From: Candidatus Bathyarchaeota archaeon | GTDB taxonomy: Archaea > Thermoproteota > Bathyarchaeia > Bathyarchaeales > B26-1 | Length of the DNA: 7,487 nt | Direction of reading: 5' to 3' | Assembly (NCBI GenBank): GCA_018396795.1 | Contig: JAGTRH010000062.1 | Span: forward strand, 1 to 7,487 | In this document: in pieces, positions 1 to 6,361 of the stretch | Layout of the letters: each line of letters begins with the position of its first letter | How positions within the stretch are numbered: position 1 is the stretch's first letter | The notes under the pieces: generated by a model | Seen by the model: the letters and a program-made list of their open reading frames with translations, nothing else | What the model was told of the DNA's origin: nothing | Databases searched by the model: none | Translations under genes and position numbers: made by a program

Positions 1-7
1 GCTAATG

Positions 8-18
8 TTAAATTAACC
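8..18 (+). promoter_or_regulatory. Possible TATA box for ahcY
   Basis: The AT-rich block TTAAATTAA lies about 45 nt before the ahcY ATG. Transcription starting roughly 25 nt downstream would leave a short leader holding the GGTGAT ribosome binding site at 48-53. This rests on composition and spacing only, and the window begins just upstream, so a stronger promoter could lie outside it. Confidence 0.3.
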
Positions 19-59
19 TTATCTACTCACATTTTTCTTGTTATGCTGGTGATTGGTTG

Positions 60-1316
60 ATGGCTGATTTTAGAGTTAAGGATTTGAGTTTAGCCGATAA
101 GGGTGAGCTGCTTATTGAGTGGGCTTCTATGCATATGCCGGTTCTAAACCAGATTGCCCGGCGCTTTAGCGATGAGAAGCCTCTTGAGGGCCTAAGGGTT
201 GGCGCTTGTTTGCATGTGACTAAGGAGACCGCTGTTCTCGTTAGGGCACTGGTTGCTGGCGGTGCCGATGTCGCTTTATGCGGCTCAAACCCTCTCTCAA
301 CACAGGATGAGGTTGCAGCTGCTCTTGCACAGATGGGCGTCAAAGTTTATGCTTGGCGTGGCGAGACAACTGAGGAGTACTATTGGTGCATAAATCATGT
401 GATAGATCACCGGCCTACCATAACTCTTGATGACGGCGCGGATCTCGTCAGCACGTTACACTCGTCAAGGGGTGATACGCTTGGGAACGTTAAGGGTGGA
501 ACTGAGGAGACCACGACTGGTGTTATGAGGCTTAGGGCTATGGCTGAGAAAGGCGTCCTTAGGTATCCGATTATAGCCGTGAATGACGCGTACACAAAGT
601 ATCTTTTTGATAACCGTTATGGAACTGGGCAGAGCACTATAGATGGCATTCTACGCGCAACAAACATACTGCTGGCCGGTAAAAGGTTTGTTGTCTGCGG
701 TTATGGCTGGTGTGGCCGAGGCTTGGCTTTGAGGGCTAGGGGTATGGGTGCAAACGTGATTGTGACGGAGGTTAATCCGATAAGAGCGCTTGAAGCTGTT
801 ATGGACGGTTTTCAAGTAATGCCGTTAGATAAAGCAGCTTCTGTAGGCGACGTATTCGTGACCGTGACTGGCAACATAAGCGTCATACGAAGGGAGCATA
901 TGCTTAAAATGAGGGATGGCGCAATACTTGCTAATAGCGGACACTTTAACGTTGAAATAAACATTCCAGATCTTGAGAGCATATCCAAGTCGAAGAGGAC
1001 TATTAGGCCTAACTTGGAGGAGTACGTTCTCAAGGATGATAGAAGGCTTTATCTGCTTGCTGAGGGGAGGCTTGTGAACCTTGCTGCTGCTGAGGGCCAT
1101 CCCTCAGAGGTTATGGATATGTCATTCTCCAATCAGGCTTTATGCGTTGAGTATTTGGCTAAAAAGCCTAGAATGGAGCCAAAGGTCTATGATGTGCCCA
1201 GAGAAATTGACGAGATGGTTGCTAGGCTAAAGCTGAAGTCCATGGGCGTTGAGATCGATGAGATGACTGATGAGCAGAGAAAGTACGTGGCAAGTTGGGA
1301 GTCTGGAACCGTTTAA
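60..1316 (+). CDS. ahcY: S-adenosylhomocysteine hydrolase (adenosylhomocysteinase)
   Basis: Cytosolic enzyme that reversibly splits S-adenosylhomocysteine, the by-product of SAM-dependent methylation, into homocysteine and adenosine using bound NAD. Numbering here counts a TTG at 57 as residue 1. Visible motifs are [12 protein letters not shown] (77-88), [11 protein letters not shown] (125-135), TEETTTG (149-155), [18 protein letters not shown] (176-193, with Lys181, Asp185 and Asn186), the Rossmann glycine motif GYGWCGRG (215-222), NSGHFNVEI (293-301) and the C-terminal [15 protein letters not shown] segment (346-360). About 418 residues is normal for archaeal and Thermotoga-type enzymes, which lack the eukaryotic KPxxYRY tail, as this one does. 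I prefer ATG at 60 over the adjacent TTG at 57 because GGTGAT at 48-53 is then 6 nt away. It probably leads a transcript with the primase-like gene. In some methanogens the family prefers S-inosylhomocysteine; substrate preference cannot be read here. Family assignment is very secure. Confidence 0.97.
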   Translation: MADFRVKDLSLADKGELLIEWASMHMPVLNQIARRFSDEKPLEGLRVGACLHVTKETAVLVRALVAGGADVALCGSNPLSTQDEVAAALAQMGVKVYAWRGETTEEYYWCINHVIDHRPTITLDDGADLVSTLHSSRGDTLGNVKGGTEETTTGVMRLRAMAEKGVLRYPIIAVNDAYTKYLFDNRYGTGQSTIDGILRATNILLAGKRFVVCGYGWCGRGLALRARGMGANVIVTEVNPIRALEAVMDGFQVMPLDKAASVGDVFVTVTGNISVIRREHMLKMRDGAILANSGHFNVEINIPDLESISKSKRTIRPNLEEYVLKDDRRLYLLAEGRLVNLAAAEGHPSEVMDMSFSNQALCVEYLAKKPRMEPKVYDVPREIDEMVARLKLKSMGVEIDEMTDEQRKYVASWESGTV

Positions 1317-1353
1317 GCCGCTTAATAAGCTCGAATGAGAATGAGGATTACAC

Positions 1354-2133
1354 TTGAATGGCTACTATTTTCCCAAGGGTATGCGTCCATCAACTCTTGA
1401 AGAGCGGAAGCAGTTTTACAGCAGCGAGTTTAATATTGATGGCGTAAGGGAGTGGTTTAAGGGTTGGAGTGGAAGAATCGTTTTCGCAGTGATAATTGGA
1501 AGGCACACTAGAATTTATCCCCCGGAATACGAGGAGGATGCTTCGACAACTATTTTAATAGAAAATTATAGGGATTTAATGGATGTTAGAGATTGGATAC
1601 TTGAGTTTCTCCCGGAATCAGTATACTACGATAGAAACATTTACGATGTGAATGGGCGTGTTCAGGGGCAGGAGATGGCGTTTGACCTTGATCCCGAAAA
1701 CCTAGTTTGCCCAATCCATGGTTCCCTTGAGGATAAAATGCGTAGACGCCAGGGACTGAGCTTCTGTGAGATTGAACTCAAGATGGTTAAGGATGAAGCA
1801 CTAAAACTCTACGATGAGCTATCTAGAAATTTCTCGGAATTAAAGATTGTTTACTCCGGCAGGGGCTTTCATATACATGTTTTTGATAGGGAGGTTTTCA
1901 GTTGGAGCCATGAAAGGCGGAGCGAGTTTGCAAGGGATGTAAGAAGTAGGGGATTTTTGGTGGATGAGTGGGTTACTTCTGGCGGCATGAGGCTTATTAG
2001 GTTGCCTTTCAGCCTCCATGGGATGGTATCGAGGATAGTGACGCCGATAAACGCGTCTGACCTCGAAGAATTTAACCCAATAGAGGATGAGCGGTGCATA
2101 CCCAGGTTCTTGAAGCATGCGACTGTAAGCTAA
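1354..2133 (+). CDS. Compact PriS-like (archaeo-eukaryotic primase family) protein
   Basis: A 259-residue protein with the catalytic core of the DNA primase small subunit/PrimPol superfamily, which makes RNA or DNA primers. Motif I is AFDLD (109-113; Asp111, Asp113). Next come Cys119, His122 and Cys138 of the usual zinc knuckle, then motif II SGRGFHIHV (168-176; His173). Motif III is VDEWVT (203-208; Asp204) followed by RLIRLPFSLHG (213-223). Compared with PriS proteins as I remember them (about 330-400 residues), the helical insert between motifs II and III is nearly absent, with about 30 residues between His173 and Asp204, and the C-terminus is short. The Lys of the usual HGK motif is Met224, and the last Cys of the zinc CxxC is Glu141. 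The start is TTG at 1354, 6 nt after GAGGA at 1343-1347, and a stop lies just upstream in frame. It follows ahcY by 37 nt; no PriL gene is in the window. It could be the replicative PriS, a paralogue with altered activity, or an RNA-processing relative. Fold assignment is strong; exact role is open. Confidence 0.85.
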   Translation: MNGYYFPKGMRPSTLEERKQFYSSEFNIDGVREWFKGWSGRIVFAVIIGRHTRIYPPEYEEDASTTILIENYRDLMDVRDWILEFLPESVYYDRNIYDVNGRVQGQEMAFDLDPENLVCPIHGSLEDKMRRRQGLSFCEIELKMVKDEALKLYDELSRNFSELKIVYSGRGFHIHVFDREVFSWSHERRSEFARDVRSRGFLVDEWVTSGGMRLIRLPFSLHGMVSRIVTPINASDLEEFNPIEDERCIPRFLKHATVS

Positions 2134-2137
2134 TCCG

Positions 2138-2242
2138 CTATTCTTTTTTCTTTCTTACGCATCTCCTTTTCTTTACTTCTTCAGCCTTCTTCTCCTCTTT
2201 CCCGTAGTAGTAATATTTCTTCTTCTTTTCAGCCTCAGACAA
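2138..2242 (-). CDS. 34-residue Lys/Tyr-rich microprotein, function unknown
   Basis: A small gene on the minus strand that explains the pyrimidine-rich plus-strand stretch between two larger genes. It starts at TTG (2242-2240) with a perfect GGAGG at 2255-2251, 8 nt upstream, matching the GGAGG-8 nt-TTG arrangement of hisS in this window. The product begins MSEAEKKKK, has four tyrosines in a row (10-13) and Gly14, then a charged E/K/A/R stretch (15-27), one cysteine (Cys28) and a basic end (VRKKKE). There is no membrane segment or signal peptide. The high positive charge would suit binding to nucleic acid or the ribosome, but this is inference and I do not recognise the family. Its stop codon is 4 bp from the stop of the convergent primase-like gene, and it diverges from the phosphatase gene. 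A GC-neutral random origin is unlikely given the ribosome binding site and clean frame, but homologues are needed to prove it. Confidence 0.6.
   Translation of the reverse strand: MSEAEKKKKYYYYGKEEKKAEEVKKRRCVRKKKE
2140..2156 (+). terminator. Possible U-rich terminator after the ahcY-primase unit
   Basis: Seven bases after the primase-like stop codon the plus strand has a T-rich run (TTCTTTTTTCTTTCTT) with no strong hairpin, the form typical of archaeal intrinsic termination. The same bases are lysine codons of the opposite-strand microprotein, so the T-richness may be purely coding. Confidence is therefore modest. Confidence 0.35.
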
Positions 2243-2278
2243 TTTTCATTCCTCCATTTTTATTAGGCGCTTAACATG

Positions 2279-2322
2279 CATATAAGCTTACAAGATATAT
2301 GAGTGTTTATCAAAAGTTTAAA
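2279..2322. promoter_or_regulatory. Divergent promoter region (microprotein / phosphatase)
   Basis: The 109 bp between the two divergent starts (2242 minus, 2352 plus) carry several TATA-like blocks. CATATAA at 2279-2285 reads TTATATG on the minus strand, AGATATATGAG lies at 2294-2304, and AAAGTTTAAAG at 2313-2323. The first or second could serve the minus-strand microprotein and the second the plus-strand phosphatase, each leaving a short leader with a ribosome binding site. The third is so close to the phosphatase start that it would give almost no leader. Which box is used cannot be decided by eye. Confidence 0.4.
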
Positions 2323-2351
2323 GTAAGCGTGGCACTCTTGCTGGTGGATAG

Positions 2352-3161
2352 ATGAGCTGGGATCTCAATCTTTTAATCAACATTGCTAGGGAGATTTATT
2401 CAGCTGTTCACCCGATTCTTGGAACCATTAAGGCTGGAGAGATTGTGGGCTCAGGTTTCGGTGGAGATAGAACGAGGCTTATAGACGCCTTGTCTGAGGA
2501 AGCCGCCCTTAAGTTTCTAGAGAGAAATAATGTCTCATGTATATTTGTTGGTGAGGAGTGTGGTGTTAGAAGGGTTGGTGGTTCACCGGGCTTCTATCTT
2601 GTTGTGGATGGGGTTGATGGAACGAATAATGCGGTTAGGGGCATTAAGTTTGCTTCAGCGTCGATCGCCATGTCGCCAACCGGTTACCTAGGAGACTTGG
2701 AGGCGGCTGCAGTAATAGACTTGTTTGATGGCGGAGTATTCTCGGCTATTAAGGGTTATGGTGCAAGATACAATGATAAGCCGATTAAAACCTCTAGCGT
2801 AAGCAGCCTAAAAGACGCAATAGTTAGCGTTGACGTCTCAAGAAGTATGGACTCAATAAGGAGGAGCATGCCAATTATGGGGAGGGTTAGGGGTTTAAGG
2901 GCTCTTGGATCAGCGTCCCTAGAAATATGCCATGTTGCTTCAGGTTTCCTGGACGCGTATGTTGACTTGCGTGGTATGCTAAGAACAATAGATTTCGCTG
3001 CTGGAATGCTTATAGTTAGGGAGGCTGGGGGATTGTTCCTTCAGCCCAATGGCGAGGATATCCCAAATGTTCCGTTAACGGAGATACGTCGCTTTTCAGT
3101 GATAGCATCAGCGAACAAAAGTATATTCGATGAGATTGCTTCATTAATTGGTCATGGTTAA
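2352..3161 (+). CDS. suhB: Inositol monophosphatase / fructose-1,6-bisphosphatase family phosphatase
   Basis: Mg-dependent, Li-sensitive-type sugar phosphatase of the IMPase superfamily. Archaeal members (for example the MJ0109 type) typically hydrolyse myo-inositol-1-phosphate, fructose-1,6-bisphosphate or both. In order, the 269-residue protein shows GDRTRLID (38-45; the GDxTxxxD metal motif), VGEECG (66-71; Glu68, Glu69), the signature VVDGVDGTNN (84-93; Asp86, Asp89, Thr91, a variant of DPxDGT), LGSASLEICHVASG (185-198) and the last metal ligand in TIDFAAG (212-218; Asp214), where many relatives have WDxAAG. Length is normal and no signal peptide is seen. The start is ATG 2352 with GGTGG at 2343-2347 just upstream. 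The phosphoesterase gene follows after 21 nt, so the two are probably co-transcribed. Family is secure; whether inositol or fructose bisphosphate is the main substrate is not visible. Confidence 0.93.
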   Translation: MSWDLNLLINIAREIYSAVHPILGTIKAGEIVGSGFGGDRTRLIDALSEEAALKFLERNNVSCIFVGEECGVRRVGGSPGFYLVVDGVDGTNNAVRGIKFASASIAMSPTGYLGDLEAAAVIDLFDGGVFSAIKGYGARYNDKPIKTSSVSSLKDAIVSVDVSRSMDSIRRSMPIMGRVRGLRALGSASLEICHVASGFLDAYVDLRGMLRTIDFAAGMLIVREAGGLFLQPNGEDIPNVPLTEIRRFSVIASANKSIFDEIASLIGHG

Positions 3162-3182
3162 AATAATCTTAGTGAGCGGTAG

Positions 3183-4052
3183 ATGGATGAGAAGAATACT
3201 ACGATACTTAAGCCATTAAGCCCCTACGCTGCGCTCTTAGTTGATGATGGCTCAGAGAGAGCACTAGTTGTAGCTGATATACATCTTGGATGGGAGGCTG
3301 CATTATCCGAGGAGGGAGTTCACGTGCCGTCTCAGACAGGTAAGCTCCTTAGAAGGCTTGAGCGCATAATCTCTTTCGAGAAACCCAGCTGCCTTATAGT
3401 TCTTGGGGACGTTAAACATGCAGTTGAAAAGATTGAGCTTGAGGAGTGGCGTGATGTGCCATTTTTCTTCGAGAAGCTACGTGAGAAAATCCCGTGCATA
3501 AAGATTGTGCCGGGAAACCATGATGGAAACATAGAGGTCTTATTACCGGAGGGCATTGAGGTTGAGCAGCAGGGCGTGGTGGTTGGAAGCGCCGGATTAT
3601 TTCATGGACATACATGGCCGGAATTGAAGATGCTGGGGTGCGAGACGCTTGTTATAGGGCATATTCATCCAACAATAACCTTTAGGGACCCATTAGGGTT
3701 CCGTATAACTAATCAGGTTTGGGTTAAAGCCCCATGCGATAGGGTTACGCTCACCAGATCAATACTTAAACATTACAATGTTAAGTTTAAGAGGGATGAT
3801 GATCCCGAGGCTATATTGAAATCAAAATTCTCTATAGAGCCTAAAGTAAGGAATCTTCTGATGATGCCGTCATTTAACGATCTTCTCGGCGGAAGAGCAA
3901 TAAATAGGGCTTCAATAGCTAGGGACGCTATTTTCAGGGATTTCATAGGTCCGGTTCTCAGGTCTGGCAGCGTAAACCTTGAAGAAGCTGAAGTTTATCT
4001 CTTAGATGGAACCTTTATTGTGACGCTTAATAAGTTGAGTATGCTAGAATAG
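3183..4052 (+). CDS. Metallophosphoesterase, archaeal SbcD-related (COG1407-type)
   Basis: A calcineurin-like two-metal phosphoesterase of 289 residues. The five metal-site blocks are present in order: ADIHLGWE (31-38; Asp32, His34), LGDVKH (74-79; Asp76), PGNHDGN (110-116; Asn112, His113), HGHTWPE (141-147) and VIGHIHP (157-163; His160, His162). The C-terminal block MPSFNDLLGGRAIN (228-241) is characteristic of the archaeal 'ICC-like' family related to, but much smaller than, SbcD/Mre11. In bacteria and archaea relatives often lie beside Lhr helicase or DNA ligase genes, suggesting nucleic-acid repair, but the substrate is not established for most. Here the partners are a sugar phosphatase 21 nt upstream and a convergent glycosidase, so the usual repair context is missing. 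The start is ATG 3183 with a weak GTGAG at 3172-3176. The 3' end overlaps the opposite-strand glycosidase gene by 9 nt. Family is confident, role is not. Confidence 0.9.
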   Translation: MDEKNTTILKPLSPYAALLVDDGSERALVVADIHLGWEAALSEEGVHVPSQTGKLLRRLERIISFEKPSCLIVLGDVKHAVEKIELEEWRDVPFFFEKLREKIPCIKIVPGNHDGNIEVLLPEGIEVEQQGVVVGSAGLFHGHTWPELKMLGCETLVIGHIHPTITFRDPLGFRITNQVWVKAPCDRVTLTRSILKHYNVKFKRDDDPEAILKSKFSIEPKVRNLLMMPSFNDLLGGRAINRASIARDAIFRDFIGPVLRSGSVNLEEAEVYLLDGTFIVTLNKLSMLE

Positions 4053-5933
4053 CTTCTCCGGCGATCTTATCCAAACGGTCATTGGGCTGGGTTCCCTGTT
4101 CGCCCACGCATAATACGGTATCGCTGTAAACCTCACTTTGCATTTTTCATACTTAACATCGGCTTTAGGTGCGTAGAGTTTCTTTCCGAACGCATCGGCA
4201 TCCACCGCAAGGGCTTCACCGCTCACAACCACTACTCCACCCAGCATATTTGGCGTATATTCGGCGTCCAGCTTTGCGCTGTCAGGTAGCACCATATCCC
4301 AAACGTCGAAGCCTGGGTTATCAACCCCTTCAAGGCAGTACACTATTGGGCCACGTCTCAAAGCAACCCTATCAGTATTCTCCATGACATGTGGGTGAGA
4401 GACTATCCTTTCAATTGGCATGGCCAGGGATAAGCGGACTTTATCACCGTCCCTCCATAGGCGGCGTATCTCTAAATATCCATGCTTTATCGTCTTCTCA
4501 ATCTTTTCTCCGTTAACCCTCGCCAATGCCTCTTTACACCAGCCTGGAATGCGTACATGCAGGCTGAACTCGGATGCCTCTTCAGGACTAATAGCAATAT
4601 TGATTTCTCCATCCCATGGATAATTAGCGTCTTGAATTAAGGTGATCTCCGTCTCGTTCAGTTTTATGTGCGCTGTGCTCTTGGCGTACAAATGAATCCA
4701 TACACCGTTCTCTGAAGTACTGTAGAAGTATCCCGGCAATGACGCTATTAGCCTAGCTATGTTTGGTGGGCAGCATGCGCACTCAAACCACTCTTGACGC
4801 CTATGTCCACCCCTATCTGCAAGCGGGTTAACGTAAAAGTAGTGTTTACCGTCAAGCGATACTCCTGAGAGTATTCCATTATAGAGTGTTAGCTCCATAA
4901 TATCTGCGAATGCACCCTCACCGGTCACTAGCAGCATACGCCAATTCCACATAAAGTTTGCTATGGCGGCGCATGTTTCAGCGTACGCTCTAGCATTTGG
5001 TAGCTCGTAATCTTCTCCAAAGGCTTCTCCCTCGTGCCGTGAGCCAACTCCTCCAGTTACGTACATTTTACGTTCAGTTACATTATGCCAGAGGCGCATA
5101 AGCGCGTCAAAGAGTTTTTCGTCACCTACCTCAGCATATACATCGGTTGCACCACAGTTTAAGTATAGGGCGCGGACAGCATGACCGACAACTTCGTCTA
5201 GTTCCCTGAAGGGCTTATGATCAATATGGTATGGACTGCCTCCAATAACACCTCTACCTCGATTATCAATAAAGAAGCATGCCAAATCTAAGTATTCCCT
5301 TCTATTGGTTGTTCGATAGAGCTCTACAAGCGCCATCTCAATCTCCGGGTGGCCACAGACGCCGACACGCCTACCTGGGCCAAAGACGCTTGCTATGTGA
5401 TCAGCGAAACGGCAGGCGGCGTTCAAGAGAGTTTTATCGCCAGTAGCACGATAGAATGCTACAGCGGCTTGGATAAGGTGTCCTGCACAATATAGCTCAT
5501 GCATATCTCTCAGGTTCTTCCATCTATCAGCCTTCCGCTCAAATGTAAAATAAGTGTTGAGGTAGCCGTCTTCATCTTGAGCTGCAATAACCTCGCTGAT
5601 TACATTCCTAGCTACATCGATAATTTTCTGGTCTGGGTTATATGCGTATGAGAAGGCTGCGGCCTCAATCCACTTGTAAACATCCGAGTCATTGAAGTAT
5701 ATGCCTCGGAAGCCTCCAGCCTCCTTCCCAGATGCCCTGCGGAAATTGAATAGCCGACCTGTCTCCTCAATTAAGCGGTATTGTGATGGAATAGTCTCCT
5801 CCTGGATGAGTTTTAATCTTGGAGCCCAGAAGTCATCCTCTAAGTGAACTCTTTCAATTGGAACCGGGCGTAATTTAGCGTATTGGCTACGTGTGGTGTC
5901 TACGATAACTGTTGAATTAAATTTACCCATCAT
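4044..5933 (-). CDS. GH127-family beta-L-arabinofuranosidase-like glycoside hydrolase
   Basis: A 629-residue member of glycoside hydrolase family 127 (formerly DUF1680). The characterised Bifidobacterium HypBA1 removes L-arabinofuranose with a zinc-bound cysteine nucleophile. The N-terminal part (about 25-400) is the (alpha/alpha)6 barrel, with RVHLEDDFWAPRL (28-40), QDEDGYLNTYF (119-129) and MHELYCAGHLIQAA (144-157). The catalytic set is intact: Glu303 in GEAFG is at the acid/base spacing, Glu319 and Cys321 lie in AYAETCA, and Cys387-Cys388 in CACCPPN are the zinc ligands and nucleophile. A beta-rich C-terminal part (about 410-625) follows. No signal peptide is seen, so it probably acts in the cytosol on imported oligosaccharides. 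ATG codons at 5933 and 5930 are both possible; GAGGGA at 5941-5936 fits 5930 slightly better. No other sugar genes adjoin it. Fold and chemistry are secure; exact sugar specificity is not, because the family has diverse substrates. Confidence 0.92.
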   Translation of the reverse strand: MMGKFNSTVIVDTTRSQYAKLRPVPIERVHLEDDFWAPRLKLIQEETIPSQYRLIEETGRLFNFRRASGKEAGGFRGIYFNDSDVYKWIEAAAFSYAYNPDQKIIDVARNVISEVIAAQDEDGYLNTYFTFERKADRWKNLRDMHELYCAGHLIQAAVAFYRATGDKTLLNAACRFADHIASVFGPGRRVGVCGHPEIEMALVELYRTTNRREYLDLACFFIDNRGRGVIGGSPYHIDHKPFRELDEVVGHAVRALYLNCGATDVYAEVGDEKLFDALMRLWHNVTERKMYVTGGVGSRHEGEAFGEDYELPNARAYAETCAAIANFMWNWRMLLVTGEGAFADIMELTLYNGILSGVSLDGKHYFYVNPLADRGGHRRQEWFECACCPPNIARLIASLPGYFYSTSENGVWIHLYAKSTAHIKLNETEITLIQDANYPWDGEINIAISPEEASEFSLHVRIPGWCKEALARVNGEKIEKTIKHGYLEIRRLWRDGDKVRLSLAMPIERIVSHPHVMENTDRVALRRGPIVYCLEGVDNPGFDVWDMVLPDSAKLDAEYTPNMLGGVVVVSGEALAVDADAFGKKLYAPKADVKYEKCKVRFTAIPYYAWANREPSPMTVWIRSPEKLF

Positions 5934-5975
5934 GCTCCCTCGAAACTAATAATAAAAACTACTCTGTTTTCTGAG

Positions 5976-5987
5976 GATATAAAATTT
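5976..5987 (-). promoter_or_regulatory. TATA box for the GH127 gene
   Basis: On the minus strand this reads AAATTTTATATC, a good archaeal TATA-like element. It lies about 45-50 nt before the GH127 start, so transcription about 25 nt downstream would give a leader of roughly 20-25 nt containing the GAGGGA ribosome binding site. A second AT-rich block at 5997-6004 is a weaker alternative. Confidence 0.5.
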
Positions 5988-6026
5988 CGTGGAATGTATA
6001 AAAATGGGGAGATAAATGTTTATTTT

Positions 6027-6257
6027 TTATGGTATGCATACAGCTGTTTGCGTGTGTTGAACCCCATCTATGGAGTGTATCTTTTTTATAACGTTCTTTA
6101 GGGTTTCTAGACCGTCGAGCTCAGCGTAAACTATTATATCATATTGCCCTGTTACCGCATGCGCTGTCTTAATTCCCTCGATTTTCGATATCTCCGAGGC
6201 TATCTGCCAGGGTTCTCCTCTCTCAACCTCAACCAGGATGTAAACGCTTATCTGCAT
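6027..6257 (-). CDS. Stand-alone Lrp/AsnC ligand-binding (RAM) domain protein
   Basis: A 76-residue protein made only of the RAM (regulation of amino acid metabolism) effector domain of Lrp/AsnC regulators, without the helix-turn-helix. In full-length Lrp proteins this domain binds amino acids or other small molecules at dimer interfaces. The sequence has the beta-alpha-beta-beta-alpha-beta pattern: VYILVEVERG (5-14), the family signature VTGQYDIIVYAEL (35-47, with Gly37, Tyr39 and Asp40) and IDGVQHTQT (63-71). I set the start at ATG 6257, not the longer frame opening at 6356, because GGTG at 6268-6265 sits 7 nt upstream and the extra N-terminal residues are unlike the family. Stand-alone RAM proteins are common in archaea and may form octamers or mixed assemblies with full-length Lrp proteins; the ligand here is unknown. 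It diverges from the coiled-coil gene. Confidence 0.87.
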   Translation of the reverse strand: MQISVYILVEVERGEPWQIASEISKIEGIKTAHAVTGQYDIIVYAELDGLETLKNVIKKIHSIDGVQHTQTAVCIP

Positions 6258-6290
6258 TTGGATACACCAATATATTCTTCTGTTGCGAAT

Positions 6291-6321
6291 AATTAAAAAT
6301 ATATCGGAGTTCACTATATAT
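6291..6321. promoter_or_regulatory. Back-to-back TATA elements between the RAM and coiled-coil genes
   Basis: The 104-bp divergent spacer has two AT elements with suitable spacing. On the minus strand ATATATTTTTAATT (6304-6291) would start transcription near 6270, just ahead of the RAM gene's GGTG site. On the plus strand TATATAT (6315-6321) would start near 6344, about 18 nt before the coiled-coil gene. The closeness of the boxes means that a bound factor could affect both genes; that is inference. Confidence 0.45.
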
Positions 6322-6361
6322 CGTAGTTGGAGACTGCCAACATTTTTGGGAAGCATCCAGA

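Noticed and set aside
41..343. 100-codon minus-strand frame and other antisense frames inside ahcY
   Set aside because: They lie opposite a highly conserved gene, lack ribosome binding sites and show no family motifs.
1320..1329. GCTTAATAAGC near-palindrome between ahcY and the primase-like gene, considered as an operator or separate promoter
   Set aside because: Only 5 bp per arm, a common chance occurrence in AT-rich spacers, and it is not repeated elsewhere in the window.
2141..2230. Long pyrimidine-rich tract considered as a simple repeat or purely as a terminator
   Set aside because: Most of it is accounted for by Lys/Glu codons of the minus-strand microprotein with a proper start and ribosome binding site. 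Only the first T-run is kept as a possible terminator.
6258..6356. N-terminal extension of the RAM gene back to an ATG at 6356
   Set aside because: The added residues do not fit the domain, the stretch contains the TATA-like promoter elements, and the ATG at 6257 has a well-placed GGTG.
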